Shown here: piece by piece, positions 11,262 to 23,677 of the stretch
Layout of the letters: each line of letters starts with the position of its first letter
Position numbering within the stretch: the stretch's first letter is position 1
From: Parasponia andersonii
Taxonomy: Eukaryota > Streptophyta > Magnoliopsida > Rosales > Cannabaceae
NCBI GenBank assembly: GCA_002914805.1
Contig: JXTB01000119.1
Span: 316,395-380,394 of the forward strand
Direction of reading: 5' to 3'
DNA length: 64,000 nt
The notes under the pieces: model-generated
What the model was told of the DNA's origin: nothing
Database searches by the model: none
The model's input: the letters and a program-made list of their open reading frames with translations, nothing else
Program-made: the position numbers and the translations under genes

Positions 11262-12905
11262 CTTGCTCAACTGTACAGGAGGTGAAGTTGCATGCAATGG
11301 TGAGGGTTTCCTGACTTGCTGCCCTGAAGTCTCCCCTGTTTTGTAATCTATATTAGCCATCTTGGGACAACACACTTTTTGATGTTTTTGCTTTTATTTT
11401 AAATTTGGGATGTTTTAGTTAGTCGCTACTCCTCAGACCTTAGTATCTCTTTTAATTATTTTGAATGCTGGGACATGTAAAAAGTCTCTGAAGTTTCAGT
11501 AGGTCTTTAATTAATTACGTTCTCATGGGGATGCTGTTTAGGATTAATAACTAAGTTTCAGTTTATTTGGTCTTCACTAACCAAGAGTTGTTACTGGTTA
11601 GTAGGAGATGGTATATAATATGGGAGTTTATAAGTTTGCAGATATGCATGCATGCGGACGTACGAGGATTAATTTTTTCTATTTTTTATTTTTTATTTTT
11701 AAATGTTGAATACTTGTCGGTTGGTAGAATTGTTCGTAATTTTGGGATATGCCTAAGGTGTAATAAGTAACTTATGTTATGCCTAGTCACTCTATATTAA
11801 TTTCCAATCTATACCCCTAACTTAGTAATACATATTTTTTTTTTTTGAGTGGAAATATGTAATACTTTTGGAAAGGGACCCCTTACGACAATTTTCATGT
11901 TTTATGTGTTACGTTTGAGTATTTGTGCCATTATTTATGTTCATGAATGAATAATAACAAAAAAAAAAAAAAGGCGTAATCTTACTCCAGGGAAGCACCC
12001 AGTACTCCCAGTAGGAGGAAAAATGGAATTCAAACAAGGTAAAATATCTCATTTAAAGATTTTCATTTCATCTGGTACCGAATCCGAAATTCTTTTTGCG
12101 GAGATGCCTCCGTGAATTTTAATACTTACGTTGTATTTTCATCGTCATGGGCTACATGACAAAAGATGCAAAACAGAGTTAAACAAAAGTCAAGTTCATG
12201 TGAAAATATCATAAGCAATGCACTTACAAAATAATAATAATAATAATAGCCATTTATCCATACTCTAAACTCCTATTTTTTTTTCATTTACATTTATTTA
12301 TTTTTAGGGTTGCTAATTGAGGACTAGAAATTAACATGTGACTTCTAGAGACATGGATGAGAGTTTTTTATTAATTTTTAATTTTTGAGGTAAACACAAA
12401 AATAAAAGCAAAGTAAATGAATTATCTTTGATGAATTTCCAATGCTTTTAACCTAAAAAAAATAAAAATAAAAAAATAAAAAAACAAAAAACAAACAAAA
12501 GAGCGAGAGATCTATATGTAAAACCCAAGCTATAAGCTCCTTAGGAACATAAGCTCAAAAATATACTAGTACAATTGCATCAATCAGTTCCTAATTTCAA
12601 ACTGAGATTGAATTACATATCACCAAAAAATTATAAAAAACATATAAAACAAATATAAAAAATTGAAGAGAAAGAAAGGATTAGCACATCTTTCCTCTTC
12701 TTTGAATCAATCAGAAACAACTTTCTGTAGTTGCAGCAATGCCTCATCTTCCAATCCTCAGTTTTTTTTTTTTTTCCTCACTCCCAATTTATGTTCTCAA
12801 TCTTTTCTTCTTCTTCTTTTTTTTTTTTTTTGAGTTTTTGATTGCCAAGGAATGCCATCACAGTATATCCAAGAATAATGTTGTTCTACTATCCATAATC
12901 CATGA
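11262..12905. other. Intergenic and 3' flank of the beta-xylosidase gene
   Basis: No supported gene. AT-rich with several A/T tracts (about 11960-11972, 12470-12500, 12817-12830). The part next to 12905 is the probable 3' UTR of the minus-strand xylosidase gene. The ORF at 12739-12972 is mostly a poly-Phe artefact of T tracts plus antisense of the last xylosidase exon. Confidence 0.5.
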
Positions 12906-15900
12906 CTATGACTTGATCACTCCAAGTGTAGCTGCTTGGAGCGAAACAGAGTGGCTGACGTCACCAATATGAAGACTATGCTCCCCCATTGGGATTCTTC
13001 GAATCCCTGACCTGTCCACCACACTCAGAAACTTGCAAACATGGATGTTGATTTGGACTCGCTGACTCGACCCGGCTGCGACCCGGACCTTCTCGAAGGC
13101 CACCAACTGTTTGTGTGGGGCCCAGTGGCCGTGCCCACTCGGTGGGGTGGAGAAGACCAGAAGTGTGTGTGACCCATCTCTGGAGCCCACGTTCTTGACG
13201 TCCACGTGGACTCCCAGGGAGAGCTTGCCGCACCTGGTGTGGGTCACACGGACCGCCTTGTTCAAAACGGTGGCGTTTTGGGCCTTTCGATGGCCGTCTA
13301 CTGGGACGGAGAAAACGGTGGGTGCTTGGGCTATAGAGTGTTGGAATTTGGTGTAGCTGAGCCCATAGCCGAATGGGTATACAACTGGGCCTTTGTAGAA
13401 TCGGTACGTTCTTCCTGGGTAGTTGTTTGATGGGCTTGATCGCATGTCCATGGTTGTCATGGGAAGATTTGAAAGGTAGTCTTGTGGGTACCATGTCATT
13501 GGAAGCTTACCACCTGAACACACAATAACCCAAAATGTTATGGGCTTGATATTGGGCTTTTGGGCCTCAATTGCTTTATTTTAATTGGGCTATGAGGGTG
13601 AGTAGAGCGAAAGGAAGCTAACCTGGGTTGCTCTTCCCAAACAAGACATCTGCAATAGCTGCTCCTCCGGCTTGGCCCGGATAGCCAGCCCACACAATGC
13701 TGCTGATGCGACGGTCTTTTTTCGCGAACGAGACATCAATTGGGCCACCGGACATCAAGACTAGTACGGTTGGGCCTTTGGAGGCGGCAGCGACCTTGGA
13801 CACGAGGTCTTGTTGGCGTCCTGGTAGAAGCAGCCCGACCCTGTCTTTGAATTCGGCTTCGATGGACTGGTCGAGGCCCATTACTAAAATTGTCGCGTCC
13901 CCTTGACGGGCCGCGTCGATGGCGGCATTGAATAACTTGTCATCAGTGCAAGCCACGTCTGCACAACCCTGCTGGTGAATTGCCCTTGTGTAGCTCCCAA
14001 TTCCTTGCAGGGGAGTTGTGTATCCACAGGCAACACCTAAAGGCCCAACAGAAGAACAACTGGTTTAAGAAAAGCCCATTTCATCAAATGGCCCAATTAT
14101 TTGTTTAATGGATCAAATGGCCCAATTGGGATTTGATGAACCAGCCCAACTTCATGTGGGAGGGGATGTTATGAACGTACCGGCATAGTTGCCAATCATA
14201 GTGACATTTACATCAGAATTAGGGCCAATGACGGCGACAGTGCGGTGACGGCCGGCGGAGAAAGGCAGTGAAGCAGCTTGATTCTTGAGAAGCACAATGC
14301 CTTGAATGGCGGCTTCATGGGCCAGCTCTTGGTGGGCTGGGGTGCATACATCCTTAGGGCCCAAATTCCCATATGGCAGAGCGGATGGCTCTCCATCAAA
14401 CATCCCAAGCCTCATTTGTACAGCCAGCGTATTAGTCAATGCACTGCTGACATCGACCTCGTTCAACAACCCTTTTTTCACAGCATTCTCTGAGTGCACC
14501 GCCAGGAAAGGCCCACAGTCCAAATCCAAACCTACATGCATACATCACCAATATAAAATTATTAGCCTTATAATATGTATTATATTAACATATAGCATAG
14601 AACATACAAGTACGCTATTTGTAATGTAGTTTATATCAATGATAATGGAACTCTATCCGCAACATATTAGTGCCAAGTGCATTGCTATATATAGCGATAC
14701 CGTTAGATATAGTATTAGCACTTTATTAGTAGTTCTATTATTAGCATAAACATGTATGAAAATGTTTTTGAAAAGTATCAACACATCACACATCAAAACT
14801 GTTTATTGGTTCCACTATATAATTAACGCAATCAATAACCTTGGTCATATATGAAAATTGTGAGCACCTGCTTTAATGGCGTCAGCAGCCGCTTCTTCGG
14901 GTGTTGAAGTGTAATGCTGAGTGTCATAGAAAACACCAACCGAGTCACAATCCGACACAATATACCTGTGACATATTAGTAAAGAATATCATATAAATGC
15001 ATAACCATATATATTGGGATTCTAAAAAAGTCCTCAAATAAATTAATATTAATACGGTTCATAGGCCCATGGCTTAGAAAGCCAAGAGAAGGCCAGCCTT
15101 ACCCATCAAGGCGCCATTGGCCACGCACAGTTTTCTTGAGGAGATTAGGGTCAGCGCAGGTAGGGACACCATTGACCTGATTGTAGGAGCACATAACACT
15201 GGCCACTTTACCTTGCTTAACACACATCCTAAAGGGCACATCGAATGTGTCCACTATGTCCTGCTTGCTAACCTGCGCACACCAGTGGGTGGAGGATCAC
15301 GTGACATTATTACAAATTAAACAAACATATACGTAGATTCACACTTTACACTAGCTGTCTAGGTACCACCATGGGTGGTGGGCTTTGCTGTCTTGCAGAG
15401 TTATTGTCTAATATTGTCGTTTGGCTTCTCTTGTTTGGATAAGGTATTTCTACAAAAATCCATGCAATACACACAGAGAGTGGGGGATGCCATGCCATTA
15501 TGATTCCATGACTTTCAGACCTAAATATTCTTTATTTTGATCTCAACAGGAGGCTCTGGTTCCTTGCATTTCTTACTTTTTTGGTTCAATGTTACTATTT
15601 AATTTAGTGAAATTGGATCTCGAAATCCGAATAGAAACCTATATAATATTCATTAACACATGAACACATGTATCGTATGCAAAGCTCAACTACAAACATG
15701 CCAAAATTTAAAGGTTCAAAACTTTTATTACCCAAAAATTTCCTTTTCTCAAAAGAAACTAGTTTTCAAAGGAATTCGTCAAACTAAAGCTATTATTAAA
15801 TTGTTATAAGAACAGATGGAGTGTGTATTAATACGTCCTTATACAGTTATATGTACATGTAACCACATTGCTAATCTTGATGTATCTCACTAAATTGAGA

Positions 15901-18038
15901 ATAGTATTACATAAGAAATAGAATCTGATAATTTCTCACATATTTTCTTTCAACAAATATTCTTTATTGAATACTATATTTTGTGTTAAAGAAGACTATG
16001 GCACTATGCTAGCTACCGTTTTTCAAGGGTAGATTACCAACTCATAGAAATAAATCTAGATGTAACATAAATTCTAGCACGATTCCAATTTCTAAAGATT
16101 TTATCATCAACCACAGCAAATAAAAAATCACACGGTCAGTGACTATTGAGCAAATTCACGTGTAATGTACTATGAGTATCTAATAGACGTCACTTATACT
16201 ACAAATGTACCATAAATGGCTAAGAAATGACGGGGAAAAAAAAAAAAAAGAAAAGATTTTTACCTTAGCGTTGAAGTGAAATCTATCAACTCCATTCCAA
16301 TTATCGAGGTCGTAAGCCGTGAAATGCTTGCAACAAGCCGCTACCTTCAACCGGTTACCGTCGTTTCCCTGTAACCCCTTGACATAGCTAGCCGCGTAGC
16401 TACCCGCTACCACCGGGTCTTCACCGGGAGTCTCCTGTCCCCGGCCCCACCTTGGGTCTCTGAATATATTTACATTTGGGCTCCAGTAGGTGAGCCCAGC
16501 TACACCCCCATTATACATTGCCCTGGCCTCATCTGACACAACCTGCGCCCACGATCAGTGACTTTAGAATTCGAAGGCCGGGCCCCACTACAATGCTCAA
16601 GTTGCCTCTACTACGCTTTGTCAAATTAAATCATGACCATTCTCAAAAAATAAATAAGTAAATCAGGACCAAGTTGGGAGCTTTGGCCAATCAGATGGGT
16701 TTCCGGTTGAATTTTGTATCAAACAACTTTGTTAAAAAGAAAAAGTTTTTAAAGTTATGTACTTTCTCTTTTTGTCATAATTCACCTCCTCCTTCTCCTT
16801 CTTATCTTATAATAGCTGGGTTAGAATTTCACTTAATTATAATTTATGGCATTAAAGTAAAACGAACTGATGCCGTCGTATAAAATAAACTATAAGCGTG
16901 CACTTTCATAACTTTAGATATAGTTTTGTACAATGACATTCTTTTACTTTATGCATTAAAAGACATATATTTATAAGCAAAAAAGAACCAAGGGGATGTT
17001 GATACAAGGAGTCCTTTCAAAATTAGGATTAGTACGTATAGCATCTAATATGTTTTGCACCATATACTCGATACCAAAGCTTCTCACTTTCATTAGTACG
17101 TGTGACTCTTATAAGGTTAAATTATTGTTAAGTGAATTCTTTTTTAACCGAGGGAGCAAACAGAGAGAAAAAAAAAAAAAAAAAAAAAAAAAGAAAAACG
17201 TTTGGGCGTGGTTGAGTTTTTATAGGTTCCCCCAATATTCGTTCCCGCACATATTTATTTATGCACCTAACAAAACATGTCACAACAATCAGACTGACGC
17301 ACCCATATCACCGCGTGATACTTTTTCGAAAAAAATAAAAAACTTCTTATTTTTTTACAAAGACCAAGTGACCTATATTAAGAAGTACCTCAAAGTCTAA
17401 AACTACCAAGTGCAAAGCTAACTATTCCAGTTCAAGCTAACTATTAAGAAGTACCTCAAAAAAAAAAAAATTCACTTTACCTTTACGTACCAAAACAAAT
17501 ATATAGAACAAGACCAAAAGCTGATCCCGACGGAACTTTAGATTAAAAACATTTGTAATAATTAATTCATTCATTCATTAGCAACAACCAAAATTTTTTT
17601 AAAAAAAAAAGAAAAGAAAAGAAAAGATCTCACCCGTCCGATTGCTTCCCATAACGAAGCATTGAACGAAGCAGCGGTTGTGATGACTTGAGGGAAGCTA
17701 GTGGCCCCAGGAAAGGCCCCACCAAACTTAGTCCCTGGCCCCACATTGGACACCCCATGAAGAGCCTCCGACCACCACTCGTACCCTTTAATCCCCAGAC
17801 GAGGAACTGCCGCAGCATTGTTCACGAGCAGCCTAACCTTCTCTTGCAATGTCAGCCGTCCGATCAGGTCCTTCACTCTCTCTTGTATAGGCAACGACAC
17901 TCGGCAAAATGGCAACTCCCCTGTCGTTTTGTCTTTCTGATCGCAAGCGAATGGCTCCCTAGCCGCGCTGGAAATTTTAATGGAGAGATTGAAAATGAGG
18001 AGAAGTGAAAGAAAAATAATTGTCGCTTGGGAAGCCAT
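12906..18038 (-). CDS. BXL1: Beta-D-xylosidase / alpha-L-arabinofuranosidase, GH3 family, BXL1 type
   Basis: Secreted cell-wall glycosidase; the family trims xylosyl and arabinosyl residues from xylan, arabinan and pectin side chains in the apoplast. Seven coding exons on the minus strand: 17634-18038, 16264-16542, 15103-15272, 14868-14965, 14181-14531, 13623-14036, 12906-13513. All junctions are GT-AG and in phase, giving 774 aa, the usual BXL1 length. Residues 1-25 form a signal peptide ([12 protein letters not shown] core, then ISSA). The GH3 N-terminal domain carries [34 protein letters not shown] and [11 protein letters not shown]; the predicted nucleophile is Asp290 in [10 protein letters not shown]. 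The C-terminal GH3 domain has [13 protein letters not shown] and [16 protein letters not shown], then a fibronectin III-like domain ending [10 protein letters not shown]. No damage seen. Introns 1 and 2 are long (1091 and 991 bp). Family is certain; the exact paralog (BXL1 versus a close relative) is likely but not tested. Confidence 0.95.
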
Positions 18039-18111
18039 GATTTTGGGTTTTTTCTTTTCTTTTTTCTTTTTGGGAGGAGTGGGATTGAAGCTAAGGGAAG
18101 TGAAAGTGTAG

Positions 18112-18125
18112 TGTATATATATAGC
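18112..18125 (-). promoter_or_regulatory. TATA box of the beta-xylosidase gene
   Basis: A TATATATATA-type sequence lies about 75-85 bp upstream of the start codon at 18038, at a suitable distance for a short 5' UTR. It is the only TATA-like run close to the start. Confidence 0.55.
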
Positions 18126-21100
18126 TGAAATGGCTTGAGACGATGTAATGTTTTAGACAAACATTTTATTTTTATTTATTTATTTAATTTTTTATGATTG
18201 GATATATACTGTGTTTTTTAGCTGTTTTAATGAAAATTAAAGTTTTAAAGAATAGTAAAGAACCAAATAATGAGAAAAAAGCGTCTAAGAGTGGTTTGGT
18301 GGGATGATACACCACTAGGCACTAACATGGTGGTTAGTGTTAACAAATTTCAATTATTGAATTTACCTGCCATTTATTTACAAGAACAAAATTGTAAGAA
18401 AAATAAAAATGATATGGAAGAGGAATGTGGGCTGACACGTGGAAGGCGTTTATTGGTTGCGGTAACCGTTGGTGGGGGCACTGGTGGCCCGGTTTCCAAT
18501 ACTAGTTTGGGTCCGACCTCTAGAAGAGCTAATTGCTGTAAAATATTACTGCATTTTTTAATTTTTATATCAAATTTTTTATACTAATGTTATATAAATT
18601 GTTAATATTTAATTGATGTGTTAATAGAATAAAATAAATATTATTACTAATTAAATAAGAATAAATTCTATATTATATATGTTAATATCAAAGCTGCAAT
18701 CAGGTGAACTTAGCTAGTCTGATTGACTTTGTACAATTCTAGTACCTTATTCGTGGGCAGGAGTCTATGTTGAAAATTCTACGTATTGGCTTACCTGTAA
18801 AATTGGTATTTTTCTATATTTAGTCTATTTTGGCTGTCAAGCATCGAGAATTTGAGATTGAGAGGAGAGAACCGGGTGGTCTGGACTCTTGATAGTTGAT
18901 ACCTCAACAATCAAAGAACCTTGTTCATGATTACTTGACGAGTCAAATCACTTACTTATTGGTGGTTCCATTATCCAAATGATTAATTTAGTCTAATGAA
19001 CTATTCGAGTAGTTGGATCTAGTTTTTAGTTTTTACTGCTTAAATACGTCTTCTAGAATCTAATGGGGAATGTTTTGGGTTGTCAAGCACAATCTCACAA
19101 TGCACATGGACATTTTCTGTGGCAGATTTTGTCCCCATGTATTTTATGTGTATAAACATATAAAGAAGAAAAGATATGAATGGTTGGTTTAACATCACCA
19201 CATATGGGCAATTACACCATTTATAACAAATTTTAACTATATATGTCAGTCTTTAAACTTTGGGAGTTCATGGAAAATAAATAAAGAAATAAATGATTTA
19301 ATTTATATGATTTTTCTTATAACTTGTATATAATGCACATAAACACTTAAAAAATTCATAATTTTCGGAAGTTTCGAACTAATTAATTAAGTTGGTAAAA
19401 TCTCTTGACAGTCGAATCTAACTAGTTGGAACTTAATTCCATTATAATCAAGTTGCAGAGGATTATAGGAAAAGGAAGGTGTTTCCTGTGATTGGATAAT
19501 CTACTACTACTTTGGGGGGGAATGCAAAATTATCCACTCAGAGTTGTCTCTTTTGGGTCTTAAAGTGTATAAATCAATTTTCATTCAGACTTTGCATAAT
19601 TTAATTTTAGATTTTATGGGAATGCTTGTGTGTGGCTTGCCTTAGAAGGGAGGTCATCAGAGAACTAAACTTCTTACACTAGCTTAGCTGTTGCTGGACG
19701 GTGAAATGGGACATGATTGAGTTACTTGTGTATCGTCAAAGCAATAAGAAATTATATAAAAGCATTGCTTAGAAAATCTAAAGAACAAAATGCCATGCAT
19801 TGAAGGCACAACAAGAAGCTTACCTGTTTTGGGTCCATTTGAGAATCTCTTTCCTCGGCAAACACATCAGACAATCTTATTAAATAATCAAAACTCCCAA
19901 AATTTTGAGGTGGTCTTGGAACTGACTTCAAGAACTCGTGCTTATAAACTGAACTTGACTCTGTTTCATAATGCTACTTTGTTTATTAATCAATTTCAAT
20001 CAGAACGTATATAGGTTTTGTATTATCCCAATCTTTGTTCACAGTTTTGAGATTCCGAACTAAGAAATCACAGCCGGTTCTATAGCTATTTGCTTGCCGT
20101 TTCCAAATTAATTTGTCATTAATCGTTTATAATTCTATTTAATTTGGTGCTAATTTGTGTATGTGTATTGGTAAGTTGGATTCAAATACTAGACTGAAAA
20201 ATATTTGTTGTATACTTTTCCTAGAGGATTGTAAAGAAATTACGTATTTGCATGGTGGGCACGTATTATAATTTATAGATCTCCTCATATAACTAATACC
20301 TTCTTCGTGTGTGTGTGTGTGTGTTTTTTTTTTTGGTTTGTTTCATTTTAATGCCATTTTTTATGGGTATTTGTAGCCATATTACAGTCTGTATTTGGGT
20401 TAATAGTCAGGTTAAGGGGGAAGAACAAAAACAAATATGAAGAAAATAAAAAATAAAATAAAATAAAGTAAAATAAGTCGGTCACTTGAGGTTGTCTATT
20501 TCTTCGAATATTGAATAGAAAAAGCTTTCCTTGTGATATCTTGGGAAGATACCTCAATGTGGAGCAGAAATTTGTCATTTTTCAAATACCCTTTTTACTT
20601 CTAACCTTCTATTTTTTATTTTCTGAATTCCTATCCTCTGAATTGCTCTTCTGTTTTCACATAAAATATAAAACAAAGTAATATTCATAGGATAAAATTT
20701 CTCCTAATTGAATATATAGGAAAGAATGGCGTTAATTTTCATGTACAGAATCAGTACTTGATTTCTTGATGTCATTGAGTTGATCTTTTTTTCTCCTTCT
20801 CAGAAAAAATAAATATTATAGTACTTCATGTAAGACCATAGTGGTAATAAATTAATTATGGTACTGGCGTACAATGACCATATTTTACCCATCTCAACTT
20901 TAAAGAGGTCCATTTATGAGGCTTACCATAAGGTGGATATTAGTTCAGATCACACCGTTCGGTCCAATATGGTACCTTACTTCTTACATCACACCCACTT
21001 TCGTTTTAACAACTTGCAAAAGCCAAACTGGTACTCTGTTTTACAAACTAACTATAATAAATTGCCTCAACAGCCTCCTTTTTCCTACCTTTATCCGATG

Positions 21101-23101
21101 GTTGATTTTGACAATTTTTCAGATATTAGCAAACCCATACAATATCATCATCATAGCCCTGTAACAATAATGTTTTTCATAGCCAGAAACATTAAATAAG
21201 TATAGGGTTTAAAACTCTCCCTCAAAAAGAAAAAGAAAAAAAAAAACCCTGTTGGTCCATGGATCTCATATAATTTCCTTCCATTTCATAGTCAAATATA
21301 TGATACAAATTATAGAAAGCAGCAATATTGCTGATTGTTAGCATTATTCCTTCTGCATTTTGGGAATCACTAATGTAACAACATATACATCAAATCACTA
21401 ATATAACAACATATACATCAGTAACTGAACGTGACAATTTTGGTCTAATACTTCGATGCTAATACTCTGGTTTTGATAAAATGGGCAGCTATATTTTCCA
21501 AGTACATTGTATTGTTATACGTAATGAAAATGTTTAGATGTGGAATTTCATGTTTCAATGTCTCTTCTTTTCTTTTCCTTTTTTTTTTTCTTCAGTTTCT
21601 TTTTGGTAATTATGAGACTTTGTTGTACAATATGAAACTACTTTGAAGTATTAGCTACTTTGATGCAAGTTGCACTGACTTTCGACAAAGAGATAGAAAG
21701 ATGGTAATAAGGGGAATAATGAGGTTGCTGAGCGATAATGACATGGCTATCATGATTATTAACGAGCTGGTTCTAGATTGGATAATGTAACTAACTCTAC
21801 CATGAATGCTATGGTGTGGACCTTAATGAAAATTAAGCAAACAAGAGGTTAACTGACAAGGAGTACAAAAGAGTCATACAGATTTGTGTATGAGTGTGGA
21901 TTTGGTGTGACAATGGTAGCTGAATGTTCACTACCAGTGAAATATCAGTTTGGGAATCATCAATTATGCTCATATTCATCAAGTCAAAATTAGGGTAAAT
22001 TGGTCGCCAGAACACGGTGTAAAATTTGCTGAGACAAAAGAGAATAAATTTTCTTTATTACTACTTGGATAAATATAGAGATAAGGGTAAAGAAAAGGGA
22101 GAAAACTAAAATCATATGGTCGCTTTTGTGGGGCAACCTGTCTCAAGATCAAGATAAGGATAGCTCTTGGCTCTTAACCCCAAAGGAATTGTTCTCCCAA
22201 CTGGTTCATTTGGGGATAATATTGAATAATGGATTTAGATTAGCCCAAAGATTGATTTGAAGCAAATCACATTCTAGTATTATTGATACATATTTATATA
22301 TTTATATACACATTTATCCTTCCCCTTAATGGAATAATTTTATCTTATTCACAACATTACTTTAACTAGATCAGTTTGCTCTGTTCTACAATTATCATTA
22401 ATTGTCATACACGAACAGAGGACCAAGCCACCAAGTGCTAAGGTTCTTTTCTTCTTCTCAACTTCATGTTAATTTCTTTTAATACATATTGATTATTGAC
22501 ACTACTCTGTCCGCCTCCATTATAATTTTAACACTAGTGGGATTTTTGAAATTTGAATTGATTAAATATTTATACATTCATAACTTTTCATCTAACCTAT
22601 GGTCAACCACAAGAAATTAATTAAAAAATGACAGCAAATTAATTATATTCAATCTGACCATTCTGTTTTCATGGGGAATATGCAATATCCCACTGGACTG
22701 TCAGCCTAACTTCGCAACATTTTCTTTGTTTTTTTTTTTATACCTCTCTATCGATCTCTGCCTATGTGTTCTCGACCATTTAAATGTCCACTACAGCTAG
22801 CTGTGAGCCAGTGACTTAAAATAATAATATGTGAATATATATGTGGATTGTGCAACATATATGGTCCATACAAAAAAAAAAAAAAGAACTCCCAATCCAA
22901 GAAATTAAAACAGAACGCGTAGATATTAATTGAGCAACTCATTTCTTTTAATGCATGAATGCACTTGTTAACCAACACATGCATATAATTAACTCTTAAA
23001 ACTTTCCTTAATTTGAGTTTCTAAACGAAGCACAGCACATTGTCACATATATTTATACATATGTACGGGAGTACGTAATCCAAGTAACGTTCACATAAAA
23101 T
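18126..23101. other. Long intergenic region, no supported gene
   Basis: About 5 kb of AT-rich sequence with no exon-like block I can recognise on either strand. The ORFs at 18270-18587, 19790-20014 and 20858-21199 have no family resemblance and plain AT-rich composition. It includes a 28-bp tandem duplication at 21365-21420 and short simple repeats (GT run near 20308-20325). Confidence 0.5.
21365..21420. repeat. 28-bp tandem duplication
   Basis: Two adjacent 28-bp units starting AATCACTAAT differ at one position (TGTAAC versus TATAAC) and both end ACATATACATCA. Confidence 0.9.
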
Positions 23102-23677
23102 TCAAAACAACCAATGGGACACCTTCCTCTCGACCGTTACCTTCTCCTCAATAGTATCCAAACTAGGCTTCCAACCCTTGCCGGAAAACTGCCTGCTCAA
23201 ATACTCCGGCGTCCCGTCCAAACTCTCCGGCAGAAAAGTTTCCACCGGAACGTACGTCGTCTTCTCTTCTATTGTTTGCTCAATCTTCTTCTCTTTCTTC
23301 GCCACCGATACCCCAATTCCGGCGTAATCCGCAGGGCAAATCCTCGCAAACAGAGGCAAAAACTTCACCGAACGAGTCCTCAGAACTGAGTTGGCAATGA
23401 GAAGAACTCTGTGTATTTCGTCGGTCGAAAGCGCGGCCGCCTTCCCTCGCCTGATCGGAACCATCATGTAAATCTTCTTCGTCTCGAGCTTCCTGTCCGC
23501 CGGCAAAGGCGTCGGACGTTTTCCGGTGACGGCGGATTGGAATTCCACCACCGCGTGTTGGGGGTGGTCCAACATGAGCTCCGCCGCGGTGAGGGGCTTT
23601 TCAAACTCGTGAACCGAACCGTCCCATAGAATTACTTTTCCATGAGACGGTGGCTTGTGTGAGACAGAGTTTCCCAT
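23102..23677 (-). CDS. PADRE-domain (DUF4228) protein, 191 aa
   Basis: Single-exon gene. The family is plant-specific, often induced by pathogens and abiotic stress, and its biochemical role is unknown. The protein starts MGNSVSHK, a good N-myristoylation context (Met-Gly-Asn). The PADRE core follows: VILWDGSVHEFEKPLTAAEL, HPQHAVVEF, then KKIYMMVPIRRGKAA and STDEIHRVLL. A charged, probably disordered middle has KKEKKIEQTIEEKTTY. Near the C-terminus (about residues 166-178) is GKGWKPSLDTIEE, a motif shared with the neighbouring gene at 26433-26936. The start is fixed by the MGN motif and the absence of upstream homology. An AT-rich TATA candidate lies near 23760-23775. No break seen. The two genes, about 2.8 kb apart on one strand, may be an old tandem pair. 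Confidence 0.9.
   Translation of the reverse strand: MGNSVSHKPPSHGKVILWDGSVHEFEKPLTAAELMLDHPQHAVVEFQSAVTGKRPTPLPADRKLETKKIYMMVPIRRGKAAALSTDEIHRVLLIANSVLRTRSVKFLPLFARICPADYAGIGVSVAKKEKKIEQTIEEKTTYVPVETFLPESLDGTPEYLSRQFSGKGWKPSLDTIEEKVTVERKVSHWLF

Noticed and set aside
13111..13430. Plus-strand ORFs of 74-81 aa
   Set aside because: Antisense shadows of the GC-richer last exon of the beta-xylosidase gene; no family resemblance.
14152..14629. Alternative-frame ORFs on both strands
   Set aside because: Overlap xylosidase exon 5, whose frame is fixed by GH3 motifs and phase-consistent splice sites.
20858..21199. 113-aa plus-strand ORF
   Set aside because: Two overlapping frames are open, composition is plain AT-rich, there is no recognisable motif and no splice or promoter context.
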